NCBI GenBank assembly: GCA_902706235.1
Contig: CACSJR010000013.1
Location: 106,482-170,481 of the forward strand
DNA from: Citrobacter sp. 18056
GTDB lineage: Bacteria > Pseudomonadota > Gammaproteobacteria > Enterobacterales > Enterobacteriaceae
Length of the DNA: 64,000 nucleotides
Reading direction: 5' to 3'
Of the stretch, positions 28,219-37,515 are shown piece by piece; the stretch's first letter is position 1; each line of letters opens with the position of its first letter. Under the pieces are notes generated by a model. The model was not told where the DNA came from. It searched no databases and worked only from the letters and a program-made list of their open reading frames with translations. A program made the translations under genes and the position numbers.

Positions 28219-30069
28219 TTAAAGTTTATCGAGAAACTTCTTCAAATCTTTTCCGGACTGGCTGTCCTGATTCTTATCGGCCCAGGCTTTCAGACGATCA
28301 CGGGCTTCACTTTGCAGCTGCTTACGCAGAACCTGATCGACCTGCAAACTGTAGTTGAGTTCGGTCCATTTGCCATAGACTCGCAGCGGAATCGCCGTTT
28401 GCTTCAGTATATCCACCAGCTTATCCTCGCCCTGCCAGCCATCCAGCACGCGCACGTTAAAGAGCATGTCGCCTTCTTCTTTGACCAGGTCCAGAGAGCC
28501 TTTTCCTTCCATCGTCATTAACGGCGATTTACCGACAATGTCATTGAAGGACATTTGTCCGTTGTTTAACGTCAGGTCGCTGGAAAACTCATCCAGACGG
28601 GTTGCGCTATCGAGGTTCTCTTTCGCTTTCACATGCGTGCTGCGTTCCACGGCCTGCTGAACCAACTGCTGGAAGTTCAGTCCTTCCGCCCGGGAGTCAA
28701 GCAACGACAGCTTCGCCTTCCCTTGCCAGCTGCGACGGAAGTTATCAGCATCAATTTTGTCGCCGCTAAATTCGCCATCGAGGGAAAGTTTACCGGTGAG
28801 ATTGATAGGATAATCAAACGCTTTTAGCAGTGTACCAATCTGAATATTTTCAAGCTTCGGCTGGAATGACGATTTAGGCGTATCCCGGCGGGCGTCGAGG
28901 CTGCCCGGTAGCGACAGGGTGCCGCCGCCCAGTTTACCCTGCAAGCCGCTGACGTTGAGTAAGCCAAACTGGTTGTCAGCCTGCACGTCGACGTCAGCAA
29001 AATTCATGCCGCGCCACATTATCTGACCAGCCTTTAGCTGCACCGCTGCACTGAATCCACGCAGACCGCTGTAGTCAGGCTGGTTAGCGCTGTCGGCAAT
29101 CACCGGGCGCTGCTGACGCGGCTGGCTTTGCCCCTGCTGATTCACGCTGGAATTTGCAGACGGATTGCTCTGGGAAAGCAGGTTATCAAGATTCAGTTTG
29201 TCGGAGTGCAGATTCAGCGTCCACTGCGGCTTATCGCCGAGAACCACGCTGCCTTCGCCGCCGAGAGAGCTGTCGTTGGCGGTCAGCTGCAACTGGCTGA
29301 AACTGATGCGTTTCTGCTCTTCCTGCCATTCGACCTGCACAGAAGAACCCTGCCCCCCAATACCCTGGGTTGGTAGGTCTGCGCCCTGGAGCTGCCAGTT
29401 GATCTGGCTCAGCGTGGCGGTCAGCGCATGCGGATAATCACCGGCATTCACCTTCGCGCTAAAGGAAAGATTGAGGTCTCGCTGATCGCGGTTTACCCGC
29501 CCGGAAAAATCAACGTTGGCCAAATAATGATCGTCCTGTTCCATCTGCATTTTGATGTCACGGACGGTGATTTGTTCGTCGCCTTCATGCTGGAACACCA
29601 GCACACTGTCAGCCACCTGCAGTTTGGCGATATCAAACGACCAGCCCCGGTCTTCCGGTGCCTGAGGCAGCGTATTCTCGCGCGGGGCGACCGGCGCTTT
29701 GCTATTTTTCACCGCTTCCGTATTCGGCGTCAGCTCAATCACCGCGCCTTTCAGCATCACCTGATTGACCTGCAGTTGGTGAGAAATCAGCGGTAACAGC
29801 GCCACATCAAGGCGCATATTATCGGCTTTGACTAACGGGGCGCTGGCACCCGGCTCGGTCAGCGTCATGCGGCCGGAGAGAATGCTGAGCTGAGGCCAGA
29901 CGTGCCAGCGCAGCGGGCCGTCCAGTTTCAGTTGATAACCGCTGCGAGATTCCACCTGGCGCACCAGGTAATCGCGAAAATCATTCGGATTGACCAGCAG
30001 TACCAGCGCCGAAAGGCCGGCGACAACCACCACCAGCAATATCATCAGCGTTGTCAGAATTCTTCTCAT
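28219..30069 (-). CDS. asmA: AsmA, outer-membrane biogenesis / lipid-transport family protein
   Basis: Member of the AsmA/VPS13-like family implicated in envelope phospholipid and outer-membrane assembly. With the ATG at 30069 (MRRILTTLMILLVVVVAGL) it has 616 residues, as in E. coli (617). One N-terminal membrane anchor is followed by a large periplasmic repeating-beta region; a Q- and S-rich linker (NSSVNQQGQSQPRQQ) lies mid-protein. The reading to 30198 extends into dcd and is rejected. dcd is 25 nt upstream, the conserved dcd-asmA pairing. Confidence 0.94.
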   Translation of the reverse strand: MRRILTTLMILLVVVVAGLSALVLLVNPNDFRDYLVRQVESRSGYQLKLDGPLRWHVWPQLSILSGRMTLTEPGASAPLVKADNMRLDVALLPLISHQLQVNQVMLKGAVIELTPNTEAVKNSKAPVAPRENTLPQAPEDRGWSFDIAKLQVADSVLVFQHEGDEQITVRDIKMQMEQDDHYLANVDFSGRVNRDQRDLNLSFSAKVNAGDYPHALTATLSQINWQLQGADLPTQGIGGQGSSVQVEWQEEQKRISFSQLQLTANDSSLGGEGSVVLGDKPQWTLNLHSDKLNLDNLLSQSNPSANSSVNQQGQSQPRQQRPVIADSANQPDYSGLRGFSAAVQLKAGQIMWRGMNFADVDVQADNQFGLLNVSGLQGKLGGGTLSLPGSLDARRDTPKSSFQPKLENIQIGTLLKAFDYPINLTGKLSLDGEFSGDKIDADNFRRSWQGKAKLSLLDSRAEGLNFQQLVQQAVERSTHVKAKENLDSATRLDEFSSDLTLNNGQMSFNDIVGKSPLMTMEGKGSLDLVKEEGDMLFNVRVLDGWQGEDKLVDILKQTAIPLRVYGKWTELNYSLQVDQVLRKQLQSEARDRLKAWADKNQDSQSGKDLKKFLDKL

Positions 30070-30094
30070 GCTCTCTCCGACGAGTCTGTCACGC

Positions 30095-30676
30095 TCAGTC
30101 TTTATCGATGCGACTGGCAACCGCACCCTGCTGATCGCGATACTTCGCGTCTTCACGGCGGTTGTAAGGACGGGCGGCCGGGCCAGACAGCGGCTCAAAG
30201 CTCAGGGCACCAATAAGCATACCCGGACGCAGCGCCAGCGGCAGTTTGCCCGAGTTGTAGAATTCAAGCACGATGCAGCCGGACCAGCCGGGATCGATGC
30301 GGTGCGCGGTAACGTGAACCATCAGGCCCAGTCGCGCCAAAGAAGAACGCCCATCGAGCCAACCGACCAAATCAGCCGGAAGGGTGACGGATTCCAGGGT
30401 CACGGCCAGCGCTAATTCACCCGGATGCAGATAAAACGCTTCGCCTTCCGCCAGCACGATTTCGTCACTCATCACGCGATCAAGCGCCGCGCTGACTTCC
30501 GCTTTCGGCCCGCTCAGGTCGATGAATGCCGCCGTGTGTCCGCTAAACGTACGGAATTTATTGCCGAGGCGAACGTCCACCGTCGCACCATTGATGCGTT
30601 CAACCGGCGGTCGTGGAGAAATACCCAAACGGCCTTCATCCAGCCAGGCTTCAATATCTCGGTCACACAGACGCAT
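30095..30676 (-). CDS. dcd: dCTP deaminase
   Basis: Converts dCTP to dUTP, the main route to dTMP in enterobacteria. It has 193 residues, the E. coli length. It shows the trimeric dUTPase-like fold with [11 protein letters not shown] and the catalytic block [14 protein letters not shown] (Glu near 138). The gene sits between udk and asmA in the conserved order and is probably cotranscribed with them. Confidence 0.97.
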   Translation of the reverse strand: MRLCDRDIEAWLDEGRLGISPRPPVERINGATVDVRLGNKFRTFSGHTAAFIDLSGPKAEVSAALDRVMSDEIVLAEGEAFYLHPGELALAVTLESVTLPADLVGWLDGRSSLARLGLMVHVTAHRIDPGWSGCIVLEFYNSGKLPLALRPGMLIGALSFEPLSGPAARPYNRREDAKYRDQQGAVASRIDKD

Positions 30677-30747
30677 GCGCTATCTCCTTTAATGCATTAT
30701 GCCCGGCATCTGCCGGGTCATTTAGCACAGTACATAATTCGAGGGAA

Positions 30748-31389
30748 TTATTCAAAAAACTGACTGATTTTGGCCTTCAGAATATCGATGGCGATGCGGT
30801 TTTTCCCGCCGCGCGGCACGATAATGTCGGCGTACTGTTTGGACGGCTCGATAAACTGCAGGAACATCGGGCGGACCGTTTTTTGATACTGTGCCATCAC
30901 CGAATCCATCGAACGGCCGCGCTCGTTAACATCACGCTTGATGCGACGCATCAGGCAGATATCCAGCGGGGTGTCGACAAAAATGGAGAAGTTCATTTCT
31001 TCGCGCAGACGGGCGTCGGTCAGCAGCAAAATCCCTTCGAGGATAATGACTTTCTTCGGCTTGATATGCACGGTCTGTGGCATGCGAGTATGTTCCACAT
31101 AGCTGTACACCGGGAGTTCAATCGCTTCACCGCGTTTAAGCGTTTGCAGATGCTGATACAACAGACTGTGATCCATCGCGCTTGGATGGTCATAGTTAGT
31201 TTTGACGCGATCTTCCATCGACAGATGACTCTGGTCTTTGTAATAGCTGTCTTCAGGGATCACGCCGATATGTTCATCGCCAACCTGTTCACGCAATTCA
31301 CGATAGAGGGTGCTGGAGATGAGGCTTTTACCTGAAGCCGATGCGCCGGCGATGCCTATAATGACGCACTGATGAGACTTATCAGTCAT
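30748..31389 (-). CDS. udk: Uridine/cytidine kinase
   Basis: Phosphorylates uridine and cytidine with GTP or ATP in pyrimidine salvage. It has 213 residues. Walker A is [11 protein letters not shown] (residues 13-23) and the substrate site includes PEDSYYKDQ and [13 protein letters not shown]. The 71-nt gap to dcd contains a short GCCCGGCA/TGCCGGGT hairpin without a T-run. A minus-strand TATAAT (31454-31459) is a likely -10 for udk, with a poor -35. Confidence 0.97.
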   Translation of the reverse strand: MTDKSHQCVIIGIAGASASGKSLISSTLYRELREQVGDEHIGVIPEDSYYKDQSHLSMEDRVKTNYDHPSAMDHSLLYQHLQTLKRGEAIELPVYSYVEHTRMPQTVHIKPKKVIILEGILLLTDARLREEMNFSIFVDTPLDICLMRRIKRDVNERGRSMDSVMAQYQKTVRPMFLQFIEPSKQYADIIVPRGGKNRIAIDILKAKISQFFE

Positions 31390-31733
31390 AAGTTTTTGCG
31401 ACCTGATTAACCTGGATGATAGGAAGGGTGGCGTCGGAGCGCCAAACGCGGCAATTATAGGGATTTCAGCCCGTCGATACCAGTCGAAAACGATTTTCCC
31501 CCCAGCCGGGCTGAAAAGTGACTATTCTCAAATTAATATGTTCAATTTTCCAACGTGTTAGACACTTTTTGTTCATTGCCACTTCTTTATCGCTCAATGC
31601 TGTTAAATATTGAGCAGATGTCATAGGAAATGTAAATTGTTTGTACTAGCATGATCCCATTCATCATCCTTATGAATTCAGGCCCATTCCTCGTGAAAAG
31701 TCGCGGCCGGAAAGCCCTCGTGGAAAGCGGTAA
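31390..31733. other. Divergent control region between udk and dgcE
   Basis: No gene is visible in these 344 bases. Minus-strand TATAAT at 31454-31459 probably belongs to udk. On the plus strand TTGAGC (31610-31615) and TAAATT (31633-31638) are spaced by 17 nt and could drive dgcE, leaving a leader of about 90 nt. No operator could be assigned. Confidence 0.45.
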
Positions 31734-34700
31734 ATGAAGATATCTGAACAACGAGTGCCCGTTACGCCCTCTCATCCTGTGCTGCGCATGATATGCCTCG
31801 GGTTGCTGACGTTCATTTTTACCCTTTTCTCCCTCGAGCTGACGCGTTTCGGAACCGTTCTCGCACCTTTATGGTTCCCGACCGCTATTATGATGGTCGC
31901 GTTTTATCGCCATGCCGGGAAAATGTGGCCCACCATTGCCGCTTCTTGCACGCTCGGCAGCCTGCTGGCGACGTGGGTGCTGTTTCCGCTCAGTACCACG
32001 AATATCATTTATCCCGCTATCAATGCCATTGAAGCAGCATTGGGCGCGCTGCTGCTGCGCAAATTTTTGCCCGGCTATAATCCACTGCAAAACCTGCACG
32101 ACTGGGTTCGTCTGGCCATCTCCTGTGCGGTAGTGCCGCCGCTGGCGGGCGGGCTGCTGGTGCTGTTGTTCGCCCCGGCCGCATATCCGCTGCACACGTT
32201 CCTGGTGTGGGTGTTGTCCGAATCGATTGGCGCGCTGGCGCTGGTACCGCTCGGTTTGCTGTATAAAAACCATTATCTGTTGCGCCATCGCAAACCGCGT
32301 CTGCTGCTGGAAACGCTGCTGACGCTGGCGGTCACTCTGGCGCTGAGCGCGATAGCGATGCTGTGGCTGCCGTGGCCGTTTACCTGCATTATTGTGCTGT
32401 TGATGTGGAGCGCCGTGCGCCTGCCGCGCATGGAAGCGTTCTCCGTTTTCCTCATTACCATCATGATGGTGTCGATGATGATGGCGACTCATCCGCTGAG
32501 CCTGCAAACCCCTCACGTTTATTCGATGAGCAATACGCCGTGGCTGCCGTTCCTGATGATCCTGCTACCCGCCAACGTGATGACAATGGTGATGTACGCC
32601 TTTCGGGCCGAGCGCAAACACATTACCGAGAGCGAAGAGCGCTTTCGCAACGCGATGGAATATTCCGCCATCGGTATGGCGCTGGTCGGCACCGAAGGCG
32701 AGTGGCTGCAGGCTAACAAAGCGCTGTGCAAATTCCTTGGATACAGCCAGAACGAACTGCGGGCGATGACTTTCCAGCAGTTGACCTTGCCGGAAGATCT
32801 CGACAATGACCTGTCGCAACTCGAACTGTTGATCAGCGGCGAAATCAACACGTACACCATGGAAAAGCGCTACTACACGCGTAAAGGCGACGTCGTCTGG
32901 GCGCTACTGGCGGTGTCGCTGGTGCGTCATGCGGACGGTACGCCGCTCTATTTCATCGCCCAGATTGAAGACATCAACGACCTGAAGCACACCGAATGGG
33001 TCAACAAGCGGCTGATGGAGCGCATCACGCTCGCCAACGAAGCGGGCGGAATTGGCATCTGGGAATGGGAGCTGGAGCCCGATCTCATCTCCTGGGATAA
33101 GCGGATGTTCGAGCTGTATGAAATCCCGTCACACCTCAAACCGACCTGGCAACTGTGGCATAACTGCCTGGTGGAAGAAGACCGCGAGCAGGCCGAGCGC
33201 GTGATTCGCAATGCGCTGACTGCTCGCTCGCCTTTCAAGCTGGAATTCCGTATCCACGTCAAAGAAGGCATCCGCCATATTCGCTCGCTGGCTAACCGTG
33301 TGCTGAATAAACAGGGTGAAGTGGAGCGCCTGCTTGGCATTAATATGGATATGACCGAGGTGAAACAGCTGAACGAAGCGCTGTTCCAGGAAAAAGAGCG
33401 TCTGCACATTACCCTGGATTCTATCGGTGAAGCAGTGCTGTGTACCGACGTCGATATGAACGTCATCTTTATGAACCCGGTTGCCGAAAAAATGAGTGGC
33501 TGGAGTCAGAATGAAGCCATGAAGCAGCCGCTGCTTAACGTGCTGCGCATTACCTTTGGCGACAACGGCCCGTTGATGGAAAACATTCATAGCGGTGATA
33601 TGTCTCGCAACGATATCGAACAGGATGTAGTGCTGCACTGCCGGAACGGCGGCAGTTACGACATCCACTACAGCATCACGCCGTTGAGCACACTCGACGG
33701 GCAAAACATCGGTTCAGTGCTGGTTATTCAGGACGTCACCGAATCGCGCAAAATGCTCCGTCAACTGAGCTACAGCGCGTCGCACGATGCCCTCACCCAC
33801 CTGGCTAACCGCGTCAGTTTTGAGAATCACCTCAAACGTCTGCTGCATAGCGTTCAGGAAACGCATCAGCGTCACGCGCTGGTGTTTATCGACCTTGATC
33901 GCTTTAAAGCGGTGAACGATACCGCCGGTCACGCTGCGGGCGATGCGCTGCTGCGCGAACTCTCTTCGCTGGTGCTCAGTATGTTGCGCACCAGCGATGT
34001 GCTCGCCCGTCTCGGCGGCGACGAATTTGGCCTGCTGCTGCCGGACTGTAACATCGAAAGCGCACGGTATATTTCCGGGCGTATCATTCATGCCATCAAC
34101 GATTATCACTTCCTGTGGGAAGGCCGCCTGCACCGCATCGGTGCCAGCGCCGGAATTACGCTAATCGACGAGCATAACTGTCTGGCGTCCGAAGTGATGT
34201 CACAGGCCGATATTGCCTGCTACACCTCGAAAAATAACGGGCGCGGGATGGTCAGCGTCTATGAACCGCAGCAGGACCGGTTGCATCAGCAGCGCAGTAT
34301 GATGTCGCTCGACGAGCAGTGGTGCATGGTACGCGACAACCATCTGGTGCTGATGGGCCGGGGCGTGGCGTCGCCGCGCATTCCAGAAAGCAGCAACTTC
34401 TGGCTGCTGTCGATGCGATTGTGGACCAGCGAAGGTGAAATGGTAGAGGAACAGGCGTTCCGTAAAGGGCTGGCGGATCAGGAACTGCTCCATGCTCTCG
34501 ACAGACGCATTTTCCAGGAGTTCTTCCGCAGCTGGGCGCATAAAGTTGCCGCCCGCGGGATAAGCGTCACCCTGCCGCTGTCGGTGGCGGGCCTGACCGG
34601 GCCGGTGCTCATTAACGAAATTCTCGACGGACTGAAACTCAGCGCCATGCCGGCCCGGTTGCTGCATCTGGTGTTCAACGCCAGCAGTCTGGCGCAGTCT

Positions 34701-35057
34701 GGCGTTCAGGAAGGGTTAGATCAGCTGCGCCACGCGGGCTGTAAAATTATCATCAGCCAGGTTGGTCAGGATCTCGATCTGTTTGAACATCTGAAAGCGG
34801 GCATCGCCGACTACGTAATGCTGGATCCAGAACTGATTGGCAACGTTCATGCCAGTCTGATGGATGAAATGATGGTCACCATCGTGCAGGGTCACGCCCA
34901 GCGTCTGGGGATGAAAACCATTGCCGGGCCAACCAATCAGGCGCTGATGATGGACACGCTCTCCGGAATTGGCGTGGATCTGATTTACGGCGATTCGATT
35001 GCCGCCAACCAGCCGCTGGAAGTGGTGCTGAACACCAGCTATTTCGCCATCAACTGA
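31734..35057 (+). CDS. dgcE: Diguanylate cyclase DgcE (MASE1-PAS-GGDEF-degenerate EAL)
   Basis: Inner-membrane c-di-GMP synthase of 1107 residues (yegE). A MASE1 domain with 8-10 helices (about 15-295) is followed by three PAS/PAC modules (about 300-680). A GGDEF domain follows with intact GGDEF at residues 761-765 and an inhibitory I-site RTSD just before it. The C-terminal EAL-like domain (about 850-1100) lacks the E-A-L motif and most metal ligands, so it should not hydrolyse c-di-GMP. In E. coli this enzyme heads the signalling cascade that controls CsgD, curli and cellulose. Confidence 0.95.
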   Translation: MKISEQRVPVTPSHPVLRMICLGLLTFIFTLFSLELTRFGTVLAPLWFPTAIMMVAFYRHAGKMWPTIAASCTLGSLLATWVLFPLSTTNIIYPAINAIEAALGALLLRKFLPGYNPLQNLHDWVRLAISCAVVPPLAGGLLVLLFAPAAYPLHTFLVWVLSESIGALALVPLGLLYKNHYLLRHRKPRLLLETLLTLAVTLALSAIAMLWLPWPFTCIIVLLMWSAVRLPRMEAFSVFLITIMMVSMMMATHPLSLQTPHVYSMSNTPWLPFLMILLPANVMTMVMYAFRAERKHITESEERFRNAMEYSAIGMALVGTEGEWLQANKALCKFLGYSQNELRAMTFQQLTLPEDLDNDLSQLELLISGEINTYTMEKRYYTRKGDVVWALLAVSLVRHADGTPLYFIAQIEDINDLKHTEWVNKRLMERITLANEAGGIGIWEWELEPDLISWDKRMFELYEIPSHLKPTWQLWHNCLVEEDREQAERVIRNALTARSPFKLEFRIHVKEGIRHIRSLANRVLNKQGEVERLLGINMDMTEVKQLNEALFQEKERLHITLDSIGEAVLCTDVDMNVIFMNPVAEKMSGWSQNEAMKQPLLNVLRITFGDNGPLMENIHSGDMSRNDIEQDVVLHCRNGGSYDIHYSITPLSTLDGQNIGSVLVIQDVTESRKMLRQLSYSASHDALTHLANRVSFENHLKRLLHSVQETHQRHALVFIDLDRFKAVNDTAGHAAGDALLRELSSLVLSMLRTSDVLARLGGDEFGLLLPDCNIESARYISGRIIHAINDYHFLWEGRLHRIGASAGITLIDEHNCLASEVMSQADIACYTSKNNGRGMVSVYEPQQDRLHQQRSMMSLDEQWCMVRDNHLVLMGRGVASPRIPESSNFWLLSMRLWTSEGEMVEEQAFRKGLADQELLHALDRRIFQEFFRSWAHKVAARGISVTLPLSVAGLTGPVLINEILDGLKLSAMPARLLHLVFNASSLAQSGVQEGLDQLRHAGCKIIISQVGQDLDLFEHLKAGIADYVMLDPELIGNVHASLMDEMMVTIVQGHAQRLGMKTIAGPTNQALMMDTLSGIGVDLIYGDSIAANQPLEVVLNTSYFAIN

Positions 35058-35077
35058 TCCCCGTTATGCGCCCCCTC

Positions 35078-35108
35078 GCCCGCCGCCCCGCCGCGGGCTT
35101 TTCATTTT
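35078..35108 (+). terminator. Intrinsic terminator after dgcE
   Basis: GCCCGC (35078-35083) pairs with GCGGGC (35093-35098), followed by TTTTCATTTT. The remaining 180 nt to the MFS gene hold nothing recognisable beyond an AT-rich stretch that could contain its promoter. Confidence 0.75.
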
Positions 35109-35290
35109 CGTTACGCTGCGAATATTTACAAAATCTAACGATTAACCTGCTAATCAATTATTCTTTACATGTAATATACAAATGCTTAACAAGTAAACTT
35201 TCCCGGTGACAGGTCCTGTCGACATCTTGCCCGCACAACGCCCTGCCTGCCCTACGCTGTCGCCGCACAGCCAATTTCAGGACACCGAAC

Positions 35291-36541
35291 ATGCCTACAC
35301 TTTTCAACTGGAGCGCGACCCAAAAGCACGTCGCTTTCGCCAGCTTCTCAAGCTGGATGCTGGATGCCTTTGACTTTTTCATCCTCGTCTTCGTGCTGAG
35401 CGACCTCGCCAGCTGGTTTCATTCATCGGTTTCAGACGTCTCGATTGCCATCATGCTGACCCTGGCGGTCCGTCCTGTCGGCGCACTTATTTTTGGCCGG
35501 ATGGCGGAAAAATATGGCCGCCGCCCGATCCTGATGCTCAATATTTTGTTCTTTAGCATCTTTGAACTGCTGTCTGCGTGGTCACCGACTTTCACCACCT
35601 TCCTGGTGCTGCGGCTGTTGTACGGCATCGCAATGGGCGGGATTTGGGGTGTGGCGTCGTCGCTGGCGATGGAAACCATTCCCGATCGCTCACGTGGCCT
35701 GATGTCCGGGATTTTCCAGGCGGGCTATCCGTGCGGTTACCTGCTGGCGTCGATTATCTTCGGCCTGTTCTATAGCACCGTGGGCTGGCGCGGCATGTTC
35801 CTGATTGGCGCCCTGCCAATTTTCCTGCTGCCGTACATCTGGTTTAAAGTGCCCGAATCGCCAGTGTGGCAGGCGGCGCGCGAACGCAAAGAGAGCACGG
35901 CGCTGCTACCCATTTTACGCAACCAGTGGAAGCTGTGCCTGTATCTGGTGCTGCTGATGGCCTGCTTTAACTTCTTCAGCCACGGCACCCAGGACTTGTA
36001 CCCAACGTTCCTGAAAGTGCAGCACGGTTTTGACCCACACACCGTCAGCCTGATCGCCATCGGTTACAACATCGCGGCGATGCTCGGCGGGATCTTCTTC
36101 GGCTCGGTGTCGGAAAAAATCGGGCGGAAGAAAGCGATGATCATCGCGGCGTTTCTGGCGCTGCCGGTCTTGCCGCTGTGGGCCTTTTCGACCGGCTCGT
36201 TCAACATTGGGCTCGGCGCATTCCTGATGCAGTTTATGGTTCAGGGCGCATGGGGCGTGGTGCCGACCTATCTCAACGAACTGGTTCCCGCGAATGCCCG
36301 CGCGGTGCTGCCAGGGTTTGTCTACCAGCTGGGAAATTTGCTGGCCTCAGTGAACGCCACCCTACAGGCGCGTATCGCCGAAGCCAACGGCGGTAACTAC
36401 GGGATGGCGATGGCGCTGGTCGCCGGGACAGTCGCCATTCTTATCTGCCTGTTTGTCGCCTTTGGTCGGGAAACGCGCGGGGTGGTGATTTCCGGCCATC
36501 AGCCTGAAGGGACCACTCACCGCGAGCAGCACATCCACTAG
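35291..36541 (+). CDS. MFS transporter, sialate/carboxylate symporter-like
   Basis: A 416-residue major-facilitator protein with 12 predicted helices. It has the family loop motif GRMAEKYGRRPI after helix 2 and a repeat, GSVSEKIGRKKAM, after helix 8. The N-terminal helix FASFSSWMLDAFDFFILVFVL, with its DAFDFF acidic-aromatic motif, resembles the sialate:H+ symporter and aromatic-acid symporter groups (NanT, YjhB, lactate/pyruvate carriers). The substrate cannot be fixed; a small carboxylate or acidic sugar is likely. K-12 has no such gene between yegE and alkA, so this is an accessory or lineage-specific gene. Its TAG stop interlocks with that of alkA. Confidence 0.8.
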   Translation: MPTLFNWSATQKHVAFASFSSWMLDAFDFFILVFVLSDLASWFHSSVSDVSIAIMLTLAVRPVGALIFGRMAEKYGRRPILMLNILFFSIFELLSAWSPTFTTFLVLRLLYGIAMGGIWGVASSLAMETIPDRSRGLMSGIFQAGYPCGYLLASIIFGLFYSTVGWRGMFLIGALPIFLLPYIWFKVPESPVWQAARERKESTALLPILRNQWKLCLYLVLLMACFNFFSHGTQDLYPTFLKVQHGFDPHTVSLIAIGYNIAAMLGGIFFGSVSEKIGRKKAMIIAAFLALPVLPLWAFSTGSFNIGLGAFLMQFMVQGAWGVVPTYLNELVPANARAVLPGFVYQLGNLLASVNATLQARIAEANGGNYGMAMALVAGTVAILICLFVAFGRETRGVVISGHQPEGTTHREQHIH

Positions 36542-37380
36542 CCCGGCTGAAAGCCATCGCTGTACCAAATGTGCAGTAGTGCGTAGGAGCGCCAGGGCTG
36601 CCAGCGCTGTGCATATCGGCGGATTTGTGCTGGCGTCATGCCAGGAAAACGCTGTTTAATCAGGTAGTCGTCTGGCAGGAAAACGTCCTTCGCCTGCCAG
36701 CCACGCAGCGCATAGTAATTGGCGGTCCAGCGGCCAATCCCGGGAAACGTTTGCAGCGTTTTCATTGCCGCTTCCACATCGTGAGGCGGTAATAACGGTA
36801 GCTCCCCCGAAATGGCGGCCTGCGCCAGATGTATCAAGGCTTCGGCGCGCTTTAGCGGCATTCCCAGCGCTTTTAACGCCAGCGGATCGGCAACCACCAG
36901 CTGTTGGGGCGTCGGGAAACAGGTAAATTCCGGCGCCTCTTCAAGCGGTGTGCCGTAGGCTTTCGCCACCCGGCTGGTGAGCCTGGCGGCCATCGCCACG
37001 CTCACTAACTGCCCAAGAATCGCGCGTACCCCCTGTTCAAACGGATCAACACACCCCGGCAATCGCAGGCCCGGTCGCGCAGCGGCCAGTTCACCCAATG
37101 CCGCCAACACCTGCTGCGGCTCGCAGCGCAAATCGAAAAGTTGCTCAAGGCGTTGCAGACACTGCTCTTTAACCGGCTGCAGCCCATCGGAAAGCGTGAC
37201 CACCAGCGTCTGAGTGGTGAGATCGGGCGTGGCGCGCATCAGCCCATGATGGCCGTCCAGCGAAAAACTGCGGGTATAGGTGTGATCGTCGAAGCGCTCA
37301 ACGCCCTCTACGGTACGCCCTGCCAGAAAGCCGAACATCCAGGCCCAGTCATAAGGTGCTTGCCAGGGTAAAATGAACAT
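36538..37380 (-). CDS. alkA: DNA-3-methyladenine glycosylase II AlkA
   Basis: Removes 3-methyladenine and other alkylated bases from DNA. It has 280 residues. The helix-hairpin-helix LQTFPGIGRWTANYYALRGW is followed by FLPDDYLIKQ, whose second Asp (residue 238) is the catalytic residue known in E. coli AlkA. The N-terminal beta domain begins MFILPWQAPYDWAWM. It is convergent with the MFS gene: the palindrome CTAG at 36538-36541 provides both stop codons. Ada-dependent control is known in E. coli; no Ada box was confirmed here. Confidence 0.95.
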   Translation of the reverse strand: MFILPWQAPYDWAWMFGFLAGRTVEGVERFDDHTYTRSFSLDGHHGLMRATPDLTTQTLVVTLSDGLQPVKEQCLQRLEQLFDLRCEPQQVLAALGELAAARPGLRLPGCVDPFEQGVRAILGQLVSVAMAARLTSRVAKAYGTPLEEAPEFTCFPTPQQLVVADPLALKALGMPLKRAEALIHLAQAAISGELPLLPPHDVEAAMKTLQTFPGIGRWTANYYALRGWQAKDVFLPDDYLIKQRFPGMTPAQIRRYAQRWQPWRSYALLHIWYSDGFQPG

Positions 37381-37515
37381 TGTTTCTCCTCAATAAGTCT
37401 CCAGAGCATAACCGCTTGGCGCCATTCGCGCTTTGCTTTCATATTCCGGTTGTCGCCAGACCGACATTCCGCTAAAGTCTTCGCCCTTTCTTCACCGGCA
37501 TGGGGAATTTACACA

